Shown here: positions 47,116-55,488 of the stretch, piece by piece
Numbering within the stretch: the first letter of the stretch is position 1
How the letters are laid out: each line of letters starts with the position of its first letter
NCBI RefSeq assembly: GCF_040412085.2
Contig: NZ_CP115920.1
Coordinates: 1,922,001-1,986,000, forward strand
Length of the DNA stretch: 64,000 nt
Reading direction: 5' to 3'
Source of the DNA: Vibrio sp. CB1-14
GTDB taxonomy: Bacteria > Pseudomonadota > Gammaproteobacteria > Enterobacterales > Vibrionaceae
The notes under the pieces: model-generated
What the model saw: only the letters and a program-made list of their open reading frames with translations
The model's database searches: none
What the model was told of the DNA's origin: nothing
Program-made: the position numbers and the translations under genes

Positions 47116-47850
47116 TTAAGCAGTATTACCTTGAGTCTGCAACTCTAAAATCTCTTTGACCAACTTAGGCACTTCAATACTCGCCTTTCCATATCGCTTC
47201 TCTTCAAACTCACTCTGTACTGCGCTTGGCTCTAGATTGACCTCTATGGTGTGAGCGCCATGCATTTTAGCATCATGAACAAAACCCGCAGCTGGATACA
47301 CTACGCCTGAAGTACCAATGGAAACAAACAGGTCAGCTTTCTCAATAGCGGCGTAAATATCACCCATTCGAAGAGGCATCTCACCAAACCAGACGATATG
47401 TGGTCTCATTTGCGAAGGAATTTGGCAGCAGTGGCATAAATCTCCAGTAAGGATATCGTCTTTGGTATCGATCACCTGCCCAGACTCTTCACAGCGTGCT
47501 TTAAGAAGTTCACCATGCATATGAATGATGTTTTCGCTTCCGCCGCGCTCGTGGAGATTGTCGATATTTTGAGTAATAACAGTAACCGTGCCGTCTAACT
47601 CTTTTTCAAGGTTTCCTAACGCGATATGAGCGGCGTTAGGCAAAATAGACTCCTGTTGGAGTTTGCTACGACGCTGATTATAAAAATTTTGGACAAGTTC
47701 TGGATTGCGTACAAAACCTTCTGGAGTGGCCACGTCTTCAATTCGGTGGTTTTCCCAAAGTCCGTCTTGTGCACGGAATGTTTGAATACCTGACTCCGCA
47801 GAAATACCCGCACCGGTCAAAACAACGACATTTTTGTAGGGAAACTTCAT
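47116..47850 (-). CDS. cobB: NAD-dependent protein deacylase, sirtuin CobB
   Basis: Removes acyl groups from protein lysines using NAD. 244 residues from ATG at 47850, which has AAGGAAGG upstream; the longer reading would only add an unlikely leader. Motifs in order: [14 protein letters not shown], a Tyr-x-x-Arg (FYNQRR) expected for desuccinylase activity, [12 protein letters not shown], catalytic HMHGE, a zinc site in which only three or four Cys are obvious (RCEES, then CHCCQ), and [12 protein letters not shown]. It converges on the potD unit. Confidence 0.93.
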   Translation of the reverse strand: MKFPYKNVVVLTGAGISAESGIQTFRAQDGLWENHRIEDVATPEGFVRNPELVQNFYNQRRSKLQQESILPNAAHIALGNLEKELDGTVTVITQNIDNLHERGGSENIIHMHGELLKARCEESGQVIDTKDDILTGDLCHCCQIPSQMRPHIVWFGEMPLRMGDIYAAIEKADLFVSIGTSGVVYPAAGFVHDAKMHGAHTIEVNLEPSAVQSEFEEKRYGKASIEVPKLVKEILELQTQGNTA

Positions 47851-47982
47851 AGACCTTCCTTGTGCTGACTTATTGTTGTACCAACAAGAGTAACATGGAA
47901 CGAATAACATCAATAGTATTAGGGATTAGACCATGGTCTAATCCCTACGTGATTTCAGTTACTTAGAAGCAATAGGATAGTA

Positions 47983-49203
47983 TTAATCTTCGTTTGTGGC
48001 TGAGATCTTGTGAATCGCCAAGTCCGCGCCTTTGTATTCATCTTCTTCAGATAAACGCAAGCCAGTGAGCTTATCAAGAATGCCGTACACAAGACCAGCA
48101 CCAATCATGGCAACAACGATACCAGCAGCTGTGCCAACTAATTGGGAGGCGAAGCTTACACCACCCATACCGCCTAGTGCTTGCTGACCAAAAATACCTG
48201 CCGCGATACCGCCCCAAGCGCCACAGAGGCCATGTAACGGCCATACACCCAATACGTCATCAATTTGCGTTTTATTCTGTAGATAAGTGAACACCCAAAC
48301 AAACAATGCGCCTGCTACACCGCCAGTAATCAGAGCACCAATTGGATGCATCAGATCCGAACCCGCACAAACCGCTACTAAGCCTGCTAACGGTCCATTA
48401 TGGATAAAACCAGGGTCATTTCTACCCGCAAACAGAGAAGCTAAGATGCCGCCTACCATTGCCATCAGTGAGTTCATCGCAACAAGACCACTAATTCCTT
48501 CGAGCGTTTGCGCAGACATCACGTTAAAGCCAAACCAACCAACACTTAGGATCCACGCCCCCAAAGCCAAGAAAGGAATATTTGACGGAGCAAAGTTGGT
48601 ATGTTTACCAGCGCGAATACGCCCTTTTCGCATACCAAGGAAGATCACTGCAACCAAAGCAATCCAACCACCAACGCCATGCACCACCACTGAGCCAGCA
48701 AAGTCATGGAAACCCGCACCAAAGCTTGACTCTAAAAGGCTTTGAAAGCCAAAGTTACCATTCCAAATCATCCCTTCAAACAACGGGTAGACAAGACCCA
48801 CGGTAAAGAAAGTCGCTAACAACACAGGGTAGAACCTTGCACGCTCTGCAATACCACCAGAGACAATGGCTGGAATTGCGGCCGCGAACGTCAACAGGAA
48901 GAAGAACTTAACCAGCTCATAGCCATTTCCTTGCGACAAGGTTTCCGCATCCGCGAAAAATGTACCACCATAAGCTACCCAGTAGCCTATGAAGAAATAA
49001 GCAATAGCTGAAACACCAAAATCAGCCAAGATTTTCACTAGAGCATTCACCTGGTTTTTATGCCTTACCGTCCCCACTTCAAGAAATGCAAACCCAGCAT
49101 GCATTAAGAACACCATAATGGCACCCAATAGTAAGAAAAGCGTATCTGAGCTCTGAGTGAGTGTTTGTACTGCACCATGTACGTGCTCTACAGAGGGGGT
49201 CAT
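47983..49203 (-). CDS. amtB: Ammonium transporter (Amt/AmtB family)
   Basis: Channel-type ammonium uptake protein in the inner membrane, 406 residues and eleven predicted helices. The twin pore histidines are in FAGSVVVHGVGG and VWPLHGLCGAWGG, and the aromatic gate region is present. It starts directly with a helix after a short N-terminus. No glnK gene is adjacent, so the usual PII partner must be elsewhere. The upstream region has a strong sigma-54/NtrC look (see the next feature). ATG at 49203 follows AAGGAG. Confidence 0.92.
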   Translation of the reverse strand: MTPSVEHVHGAVQTLTQSSDTLFLLLGAIMVFLMHAGFAFLEVGTVRHKNQVNALVKILADFGVSAIAYFFIGYWVAYGGTFFADAETLSQGNGYELVKFFFLLTFAAAIPAIVSGGIAERARFYPVLLATFFTVGLVYPLFEGMIWNGNFGFQSLLESSFGAGFHDFAGSVVVHGVGGWIALVAVIFLGMRKGRIRAGKHTNFAPSNIPFLALGAWILSVGWFGFNVMSAQTLEGISGLVAMNSLMAMVGGILASLFAGRNDPGFIHNGPLAGLVAVCAGSDLMHPIGALITGGVAGALFVWVFTYLQNKTQIDDVLGVWPLHGLCGAWGGIAAGIFGQQALGGMGGVSFASQLVGTAAGIVVAMIGAGLVYGILDKLTGLRLSEEDEYKGADLAIHKISATNED

Positions 49204-49502
49204 AAGTCGATTACTCCTTTATCGTTTAGTTATGACGCGCACCAAAAACGTGCCACAACTTCTTGCTTTACACCAATTTGGTGAGAGCGATTTTTTATTG
49301 AACGACAGTTAGAGCAAAGAACGTTCCAAGTTGACAGAAATAACAGATACGCATCTAAGTTATTGATTAATAGTAAACCTTGATGGCATTGGTTTTAAAG
49401 AATTACGACGTAGCACGTTTCTATTGCACCATGGAAGGGATGACGCACCAATTTGGAGTGCACTAATAAGTTGCAATTATGTTGCAAAAATAGGTAAGAC
49501 AA
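49204..49502 (-). promoter_or_regulatory. amtB control region: probable sigma-54 promoter and NtrC-type sites
   Basis: On the minus strand, TGGCACG (49249-49255), four bases, then TGGT (49241-49244 region) resembles a sigma-54 promoter. The -24 element matches fully; the -12 element has GT instead of GC. The start would fall near 49229, about 26 bases before the ATG. Upstream, CACCAATTTGGTG (49271-49283) is close to an NtrC site core (GCACCAnnnTGGTGC). Two further partial copies are GCACCAATTTGG at 49445-49456 and TGCACCATGG at 49425-49434. This arrangement fits nitrogen-limitation control of an ammonium transporter. I see no gene in this gap. Confidence 0.65.
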
Positions 49503-49505
49503 TAA

Positions 49506-49537
49506 AAAAGGAGTTGTAGTTAGCTACAACTCCTTTT
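49506..49537. terminator. Terminator downstream of the formate dehydrogenase locus
   Basis: A 14-bp perfect stem (AAAAGGAGTTGTAG with CTACAACTCCTTTT, TTAG loop) with A/T runs on both sides. It ends the minus-strand formate dehydrogenase operon after the gene at 49556 and insulates amtB. Confidence 0.88.
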
Positions 49538-49555
49538 CGATAGGACTACCAGTAT

Positions 49556-49987
49556 TTACGGTAGATGCTTAATTGGCTCAGCAGTTTCACCAAACGTCAT
49601 TGGTATGTTTTGCTTCAGTTTGTTCATGCCAGCAAACATACGAATAATCCAGACCACAATTGCGACCGAGGCAAACAACATACCAACATAGGGAATGAAG
49701 TTAGCAATCTGGTCGAGCCACGTTGCCTGATACCAATAGTGCGTGACGCCTTTGAGCAAGCCGTTAGAGGTTGCTACAGTGACGATTAACACAACAAAGA
49801 AGGTCAGATTGAGAAAGAAGGTTCTAATCAACCCGTAGTAATGAGAGTTAATCACATCACTATCCTCACCTTTGTCCAAACGATAACCAGCATAGACAAT
49901 AGCAATAACGCCTGAGATTAATAACGTAAAAGGCGTAAAGAGGCTAAGAATGTAAGCTATCCAAATACCTTTGTGTTGTTGGTGCAT
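49556..49987 (-). CDS. Four-helix membrane protein, possibly DUF4870-like
   Basis: A 143-residue integral membrane protein with four predicted helices (about 8-30, 50-73, 92-110 and 105-115). GYRLDKGEDSDVINSHYYGLIRTF between helices 1 and 2 resembles the loop of DUF4870-type proteins. It lies 16 bases after the formate dehydrogenase cytochrome b gene and before the operon terminator, so it is probably co-transcribed. The role is unknown. Many Vibrio and Shewanella formate dehydrogenase loci end in such a small membrane protein, but I have not verified this. Confidence 0.6.
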   Translation of the reverse strand: MHQQHKGIWIAYILSLFTPFTLLISGVIAIVYAGYRLDKGEDSDVINSHYYGLIRTFFLNLTFFVVLIVTVATSNGLLKGVTHYWYQATWLDQIANFIPYVGMLFASVAIVVWIIRMFAGMNKLKQNIPMTFGETAEPIKHLP

Positions 49988-50003
49988 ATCTTAGTATTCT
50001 CCT

Positions 50004-51080
50004 TTAGCTTAGATCGCTTCGCGTCTTGCCATCAACGCCAGATGAAACTGACTCTTCTTTAGGCTTGGGGTTGTCCAGCTCATGTTTGACTTCCTCATAC
50101 CAAAGATCGTGATGCTCTTTCGCCCACGTTTCGTCAACTTCACCCGTCACCATGCCTTCCAACGCTCCTTCCATCCCGAACAAGCCGATGTAAATATGGA
50201 AAATGAAACCACAGATCAGTATCAGTGCAGCCAGCATATGGATTAAGTTCGACCATTCCATATCACGACGTGTTTGACCAAAAATAGGGAAATCGAGAAT
50301 AAGGCCACTGGCGGCGACAACAGCACCAACAATGATCAGCATCCAAAACAGAACCTTCTCACCCGCATTAGAAAAGCCAGCAGAGGGGTGACTGCCTTTA
50401 TGCTTGCCTGCCATACCGCCAAACTTCATAAACCACTGTACATCCACCTTAGTGAAAATAGATTTACTCCACCACTTAAAGAGCAGGGCAACGAGTAGCA
50501 CTAAGAACATTGGCCCCATATAGTTATGGTACTGCTTCGCCAAATAAACGGTCCAGCCCCATAAGTCTGTAGGTACATAAGGCTTCATAAAGTGCTTACC
50601 GTAGACCAGCATCAGACCACTGAAGGCAAGCGTTAAGAAGACAAACGCCATACTCCAGTGAAGCGCTCTGTCCATACGGCTCCATCTTTGCAGTTTACGC
50701 CCAGTTCTCGCGCCAGATAGCTTCATTGGGCCACCAATGAAATACGCGAGCATCACAAGGGTAATACTACCGAAAATGGCTACTGCACCAGCAGGAGACA
50801 TCCACTTTTCTTTCAAGATATACCACGTTTCACCAGGCGTACTGATTAACACACCGTGCTCAGGAGACGCCGAGGTGGTTGTCCCCTCTACCCCTTCTTT
50901 CACCATGCGCCAATAGTCAGCACCAGCAAGCTGTGTCACCTCACCTTGAACAACTTTATTGCTCTTACTTTCTTCAGCATGAACGCCAAACGACATTACA
51001 AGAACCACTGCTGCCAACACTGGCAGCAGCAATTGGAAGACAGAGCCAAGCAAACCTTGTTGTTTAGACAAAATAGCCAT
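50004..51080 (-). CDS. Formate dehydrogenase cytochrome b subunit (gamma, FdoI-like)
   Basis: Membrane quinone-reducing subunit. 358 residues from ATG at 51080, with GGAGAG 5 bases upstream. An in-frame ATG at 51092 overlaps the previous stop and is possible, adding 4 residues. N-terminal membrane segment, then a periplasmic part (about 35-105) longer than in E. coli FdoI, then four membrane helices with likely haem-b histidines (RMDRALHWSMAF, YHNYMGPMF, NLIHMLAAL, HIYIGLF). It takes electrons from the Fe-S subunit encoded just upstream. Confidence 0.9.
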   Translation of the reverse strand: MAILSKQQGLLGSVFQLLLPVLAAVVLVMSFGVHAEESKSNKVVQGEVTQLAGADYWRMVKEGVEGTTTSASPEHGVLISTPGETWYILKEKWMSPAGAVAIFGSITLVMLAYFIGGPMKLSGARTGRKLQRWSRMDRALHWSMAFVFLTLAFSGLMLVYGKHFMKPYVPTDLWGWTVYLAKQYHNYMGPMFLVLLVALLFKWWSKSIFTKVDVQWFMKFGGMAGKHKGSHPSAGFSNAGEKVLFWMLIIVGAVVAASGLILDFPIFGQTRRDMEWSNLIHMLAALILICGFIFHIYIGLFGMEGALEGMVTGEVDETWAKEHHDLWYEEVKHELDNPKPKEESVSSGVDGKTRSDLS

Positions 51081-51091
51081 CGCTCTCTCCA

Positions 51092-51700
51092 TTAGCTTTT
51101 AGTCGCATCGTAAGCGAGGTCATTCCCATCGGTCCAACCTGCATCTTTCGCACCACGCTCTACTACACGTTGACGAAAGATATCCGATACTTTCGCAGCG
51201 TCACCGGCTAGTAGAGCTTTTGTTGAACAAAGCTCGGCACACATTGGCAGCTTACCTTCAGCAATACGGTTTGCGCCGTACTTAGCGCGCTCTTCTTCTG
51301 AATTGTCTTCAGTTTCAGGGCCGCCCGCACAGAAAGTACATTTGTCCATTTTACCGCGTTCACCAAACGCAGCTTGTTTCGGGAACTGAGGTGCACCAAA
51401 TGGACAGGCAAACAAGCAGTAGCCACAACCGATACAGAGATCTTTGTTGTGAAGCACAATGCCATCTTCTGTACGCTCGAAGCAATCTGCAGGACACACA
51501 GCCATACATGGTGCGTCGGTACAGTGCATACAAGCCACAGAGATCGAGTTTTCACCGGGAAGACCATCGTTCAAAGTAACAACACGACGACGCTGGATAC
51601 CCCATTGAAGCGCGTCATCATTTTCGTTTTTACATGCCGTGACACAGCCATTGCATTCAATACAACGTTTGGTATCACATAGGAATTTCATATTAGCCAT
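51092..51700 (-). CDS. Formate dehydrogenase Fe-S (beta) subunit
   Basis: A 202-residue polyferredoxin that wires the catalytic subunit to cytochrome b. Four Cys clusters are visible: CIECNGCVTAC, CMHCTDAPCMAVCPADC, CIGCGYCLFACPFG, and CTFC with a later CAELCSTKAL, consistent with four [4Fe-4S] clusters. It lacks the C-terminal membrane anchor of E. coli FdnH, so it attaches through its partners. GGAG lies 8 bases before the ATG. The stop overlaps the cytochrome b gene region. Confidence 0.93.
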   Translation of the reverse strand: MANMKFLCDTKRCIECNGCVTACKNENDDALQWGIQRRRVVTLNDGLPGENSISVACMHCTDAPCMAVCPADCFERTEDGIVLHNKDLCIGCGYCLFACPFGAPQFPKQAAFGERGKMDKCTFCAGGPETEDNSEEERAKYGANRIAEGKLPMCAELCSTKALLAGDAAKVSDIFRQRVVERGAKDAGWTDGNDLAYDATKS

Positions 51701-51711
51701 TAGGTGACTCC

Positions 51712-54567
51712 TTACGCTTTCTTAATGTTACAGAGAGTGACTTTGGTTTCCTGCATTTGAGTCACTGGGTCATAACCATAGGTGGTTGCTGTGTTAGCGG
51801 CTTCACCGATGACGTAAGGCACGGTACCCTCTGGATACTTATTAGTGAGGTCTTCACCTTGGAACTTACCGCCAAAGTGGAATGGAATGAACGCCAGACC
51901 CGGTTTCACACGAGGTGTCACCATCGCTTTCACCTTAATACGCCCTTTCTCTGCACCTTCAACCCACACCATGTCACCATCTTTGAAGCCAATGTCATTG
52001 GCATCTTTCGGGTTCACCTCAACAAACATTTCACGCTGAAGTTCGGCTAGCCATGGGTTAGAACGCGTTTCTTCACCACCACCTTCGTACTCAACCAATC
52101 GACCTGACGTTAGAACGATTGGATACTCGCCCGACACATCTTTGTCTTGAATTGATTTGTACATGGTAGGAAGACGGTAGATAGACTCACTGTCATCCCA
52201 TGTTGGGTAATCTGCTACTAAATCACGTCTTGGCGTGTAAAGTGGCTCACGGTGCAAAGGCACTCTATCTGGGAAGGTCCAAACAATGGCACGCGCTTTG
52301 GCATTACCAAAAGGCATACAGCCATGCTTAATCGCTACGCGCTGAATACCACCAGATAAGTCCGTCTTCCAGTTTTTACCTTCTGCTGCTGCTTTTTCTT
52401 CCGCAGTTAAGTCATCCCACCAACCTAATTGTTGGATGAGTTTATCCGTAAACTCTGGATAGCCATCTTCAAGTTCACAACCCAAGGAATAACTATCTTC
52501 AGCGAGTAGACTATTGCCTTCGAACTCAACACCAAAACGAGCACGGAAGTTACCACCACCGTCAGCGACTGCTTTAGACGTATCATAAAGAATGTGGGTA
52601 CCTGGGTGTTTCATCTCTGGCGTGCCCCAACATGGCCAAGGTAGACCGTAGGTTTCGCCATTGATTGGGCCGCCTTCCGCTACCAGTGAAGTTTTGTGGA
52701 ACGTATGCCAGTTTTGTTGGTGCGCTTTAATACGCTCTGGGCTTTGGCCGGTGTAACCAATCGTCCACATGCCTTTGTTAAATTCACGCGTGATGTCTTC
52801 GATGTTCGGCTGATTGTTCTCAACCGCAACGTTTTTGAATAGCTCATTCTCGAAACCCAACTTCTTAGTAAGAAGGTACATGATCTCGTGGTCAGGCTTA
52901 GAGTCGAAAAGTGGTTCAATAACCTGATCGCGCCATTGTAGTGAACGGTTAGATGCTGTAACAGAGCCATGCGTTTCAAACTGAGTGGTTGCAGGAAGCA
53001 GGTAAACACCATCAGTACGGTTATTCATAACGGCTGCATGTGTTGGATACGGGTCAACGATCACCATCATATCCAGCTTCTGCATCGCTTTTTGCATCTC
53101 TACGCCACGGGTTTGCGAGTTAACCGCGTGACCCCAATAGAACATGGCACGAATGTTATCGTTCTGCTCGATATTGTCTTTGTTCTCTAGAACACCATCA
53201 ATCCAACGGGACACTGGAATGCCCATGTTGTTCATTGGCTTCTTGCCGCGGTATTCATTCTGGTCAAATCGCTCTTTGATCCACTCGTAGTCAACATCCC
53301 ACACTTTTGCCCAGTGTTTCCATGAACCATCTGCTAGACCATAGTATCCAGGTAGAGTGTGAGAGAGAACGCCAAGGTCAGTAGCGCCTTGAACGTTGTC
53401 GTGACCACGGAAGATGTTGGCACCACCACCAGACTTACCAATGTTTCCCAGAGCAAGCTCGAGTACGCAGTAAGCACGTGTATTGTTATTACCTGTAGTG
53501 TGCTGAGTACCACCCATACACCAAATGATACTGCCAGGGCGGTTTTCAGAAAGGATCTTCGCCGCTTTGTAAACATCCGCTTCGCTAACGCCAGTAACGC
53601 GCTCCACTTCTTTTGGATTCCATTTCGCTACTTCAGTACGGATCTCATCCATACCGTAAACACGCTGGCGAATGAACTCTTGATCTTCCCACTTGTTTGC
53701 GAAGATATGCCACAAAAGACCCCAGATAAACGCTACGTCGGTACCAGGGCGAAGCGAGCAGTAGTGGTTGGCTTTTGCTGCGGTGCGAGTACGACGAGGA
53801 TCTGCAACCACGATCTGACAGCGGTTTTTCTCTTTTGCAATCAGGATGTGCTGCATAGCCACCGGGTGGGCTTCTGCCGGGTTTGAACCAATGAACAGCA
53901 TCGACTTACAGTTATGCATGTCATTGAAAGAGTTAGTCATCGCCCCATAGCCCCAAGTGTTAGCAACACCGGATACTGTGGTCGAGTGACAAATACGCGC
54001 TTGATGGTCGACGTTGTTAGTGCCCCAAAGCGATGCCATTTTACGGAACATATACGCTTGTTCGTTGCTGTGCTTCGCACTACCCAGCCAGTAAACAGAA
54101 TCTGGGCCTGATTCTTTGCGGATCTCTAAAACCTTGTTACCGATCTCTTCAATCGCATCTTCCCAGCTAAGTTTTTTCCACTTGCCGCCTTCGAGTTTCA
54201 TTGGGTACTTAAGGCGGCGCTCACCATGGCCGTGCTCACGCAAGGCTGCGCCTTTCGCACAGTGACCACCAGCATTAAATGGGTGGTCAAACGCTGGCTC
54301 TTGGCCGGTCCACACGCCGTTTTGTACTTCTGCATAAACGCCACAGCCCACCGAACAGTGAGAACAGATGGTGCGCTTAACTTCCGTCTTAGCATCTACA
54401 GGAACCGTTTCAGCCTGTGCTTTTCTGATCATACCTGGTGCGAACGTATAGGCACCCGCAGCCAAACCACCTGCAGCGATAGATGAATTGCGCATAAATG
54501 CACGGCGGCTAAGACCGAGCTTGTTTTCATTTTTGCTCACATTGTCGGAGCGTTTCGTTAATTTCAT
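51712..54567 (-). CDS. Formate dehydrogenase catalytic (alpha) subunit, Cys type
   Basis: A molybdopterin oxidoreductase that oxidises formate to CO2, 951 residues. A Tat leader (SRRAFMRNSS, about 20-29) marks export to the periplasm. A [4Fe-4S] site is formed by Cys68, 71, 75 and 103. The catalytic position holds Cys193 (RICHSTTVSG) where E. coli FdnG and FdhF have selenocysteine, so no SECIS element is needed. GSNPAEAHPVAMQH and IVVADPRRTRTA are guanine-dinucleotide-binding motifs. The C-terminal beta-barrel is complete. It lies between the Tat-leader peptide gene and the Fe-S subunit. Confidence 0.95.
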   Translation of the reverse strand: MKLTKRSDNVSKNENKLGLSRRAFMRNSSIAAGGLAAGAYTFAPGMIRKAQAETVPVDAKTEVKRTICSHCSVGCGVYAEVQNGVWTGQEPAFDHPFNAGGHCAKGAALREHGHGERRLKYPMKLEGGKWKKLSWEDAIEEIGNKVLEIRKESGPDSVYWLGSAKHSNEQAYMFRKMASLWGTNNVDHQARICHSTTVSGVANTWGYGAMTNSFNDMHNCKSMLFIGSNPAEAHPVAMQHILIAKEKNRCQIVVADPRRTRTAAKANHYCSLRPGTDVAFIWGLLWHIFANKWEDQEFIRQRVYGMDEIRTEVAKWNPKEVERVTGVSEADVYKAAKILSENRPGSIIWCMGGTQHTTGNNNTRAYCVLELALGNIGKSGGGANIFRGHDNVQGATDLGVLSHTLPGYYGLADGSWKHWAKVWDVDYEWIKERFDQNEYRGKKPMNNMGIPVSRWIDGVLENKDNIEQNDNIRAMFYWGHAVNSQTRGVEMQKAMQKLDMMVIVDPYPTHAAVMNNRTDGVYLLPATTQFETHGSVTASNRSLQWRDQVIEPLFDSKPDHEIMYLLTKKLGFENELFKNVAVENNQPNIEDITREFNKGMWTIGYTGQSPERIKAHQQNWHTFHKTSLVAEGGPINGETYGLPWPCWGTPEMKHPGTHILYDTSKAVADGGGNFRARFGVEFEGNSLLAEDSYSLGCELEDGYPEFTDKLIQQLGWWDDLTAEEKAAAEGKNWKTDLSGGIQRVAIKHGCMPFGNAKARAIVWTFPDRVPLHREPLYTPRRDLVADYPTWDDSESIYRLPTMYKSIQDKDVSGEYPIVLTSGRLVEYEGGGEETRSNPWLAELQREMFVEVNPKDANDIGFKDGDMVWVEGAEKGRIKVKAMVTPRVKPGLAFIPFHFGGKFQGEDLTNKYPEGTVPYVIGEAANTATTYGYDPVTQMQETKVTLCNIKKA

Positions 54568-54576
54568 GCTTTGCTC

Positions 54577-54795
54577 CTACAATGTGTCGTAATAATCTTT
54601 AACGTGCTGCGTTTCACGATAACCGGTTTTCTTCTCGTTATCGGGCTTTGCTTCAACTAACTCAGTATTAGTCGTGGCATGTGCAGTACCTGAAATAACA
54701 ACGCCGGCGACAGCCGCAGTAGTCAGGCCTTTTAGTAGGTTTCGACGATTTTCGTTAAAATCACTTTTATCGTCACGTTTGGTTTGTTTACTCAT
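54577..54795 (-). CDS. Formate dehydrogenase-associated Tat-leader small protein
   Basis: A 72-residue protein with a twin-arginine leader (NRRNLLKGLTTAAVAGVV) and a short polar tail ending HVKDYYDTL. Such peptides regularly precede Cys-type formate dehydrogenase alpha genes (the 'formate dehydrogenase region Tat target' family). The function is unknown; it may be an accessory subunit. GGAG lies 8 bases before the ATG, and the gene sits 9 bases upstream of the alpha subunit gene. Confidence 0.85.
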   Translation of the reverse strand: MSKQTKRDDKSDFNENRRNLLKGLTTAAVAGVVISGTAHATTNTELVEAKPDNEKKTGYRETQHVKDYYDTL

Positions 54796-54852
54796 AGTTT
54801 GCTCCCTGAGTGGATACCTATCCGTTGTGATGGCATCTCTCGTTAGCTGACA

Positions 54853-55482
54853 TTACTTAGTGGTTATATTTTTTACGTCTATCTTCATTTTCGCCTGCGT
54901 AGTGCCTGGGTTTTGCGCATAGCTCACCTGCTCTACATCGAAAAATGCTTGCATTAATACCGCAACAGATGGATAAAACTGACCACTCGGCGCAGTTTCA
55001 ATCTGGCGGCATAAATCTGTGTACCAAGGAGAAAGATGGTGGTTAAAGAAGGCTTTCGCTTCTTGCTCTTTCTGTTGGTCAATCAAGTGCGCTAACACTT
55101 CGCACACGGCTGAAATATGATCTTCTGGCTCTTTAACTGACTCTTCACGCTCTAGGCCTAAATGGCTAAGATCTTGGCGAAGCGCCGCCAGCGGCTTATC
55201 CATCAGAGAGCCGGTCAAATGCCATGAAGCAAAAGGAATCACCTCACCTTTTCCGACACCTATGAACAAGTCTTGATACTCATCTTCAAGCGCACTGACT
55301 TCAGCGACTTTTGCAGCCTCAGCTAACCCTTGCCATGCACTAGTCATTTGATTAATGCCCGACTCGATCTCCAATGTTGATAGAAAATCAAGTAACTCAC
55401 GCTCGGGCGCCCCACGGCATAGCGTTGAAATGAGTAGGTAGATGTCACTTCTTAGTTGGTTATTCTCGTTATCCATTGACAT
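54853..55482 (-). CDS. TorD-family molecular chaperone for the formate dehydrogenase
   Basis: A 209-residue, all-helical cytoplasmic protein. Features typical of TorD/DmsD chaperones are visible: YLLISTLCRGAPERELLDFL, EYQDLFIGVGKGEVIPFASWHL, and PEDHISAVCEVLAHLI with FFNHHLSPWYTDLCRQI. It probably binds the Tat leader of the alpha subunit until the molybdenum cofactor is inserted. It lies 6 bases after the polyferredoxin gene. Two adjacent ATGs (55482, 55476) are possible starts. Confidence 0.85.
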   Translation of the reverse strand: MSMDNENNQLRSDIYLLISTLCRGAPERELLDFLSTLEIESGINQMTSAWQGLAEAAKVAEVSALEDEYQDLFIGVGKGEVIPFASWHLTGSLMDKPLAALRQDLSHLGLEREESVKEPEDHISAVCEVLAHLIDQQKEQEAKAFFNHHLSPWYTDLCRQIETAPSGQFYPSVAVLMQAFFDVEQVSYAQNPGTTQAKMKIDVKNITTK

Positions 55483-55488
55483 ACGTTC

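Noticed and set aside
48287..48745. A 152-residue plus-strand frame inside amtB
   Set aside because: It lies wholly antisense to a clearly real membrane-protein gene, has no ribosome site, and its composition is typical of complement-strand translation.
52680..53012. A 110-residue minus-strand frame overlapping the formate dehydrogenase alpha gene
   Set aside because: It is an alternate frame of a confidently assigned gene, with no supporting motif.
53359..53886. A 175-residue plus-strand frame inside the formate dehydrogenase alpha gene
   Set aside because: It is antisense to a conserved enzyme core, with no domain-like pattern and no start signals.
51900..54000. Selenocysteine formate dehydrogenase (TGA recoding)
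   Set aside because: The catalytic codon encodes Cys193 and the frame is continuous, so no recoding is needed.
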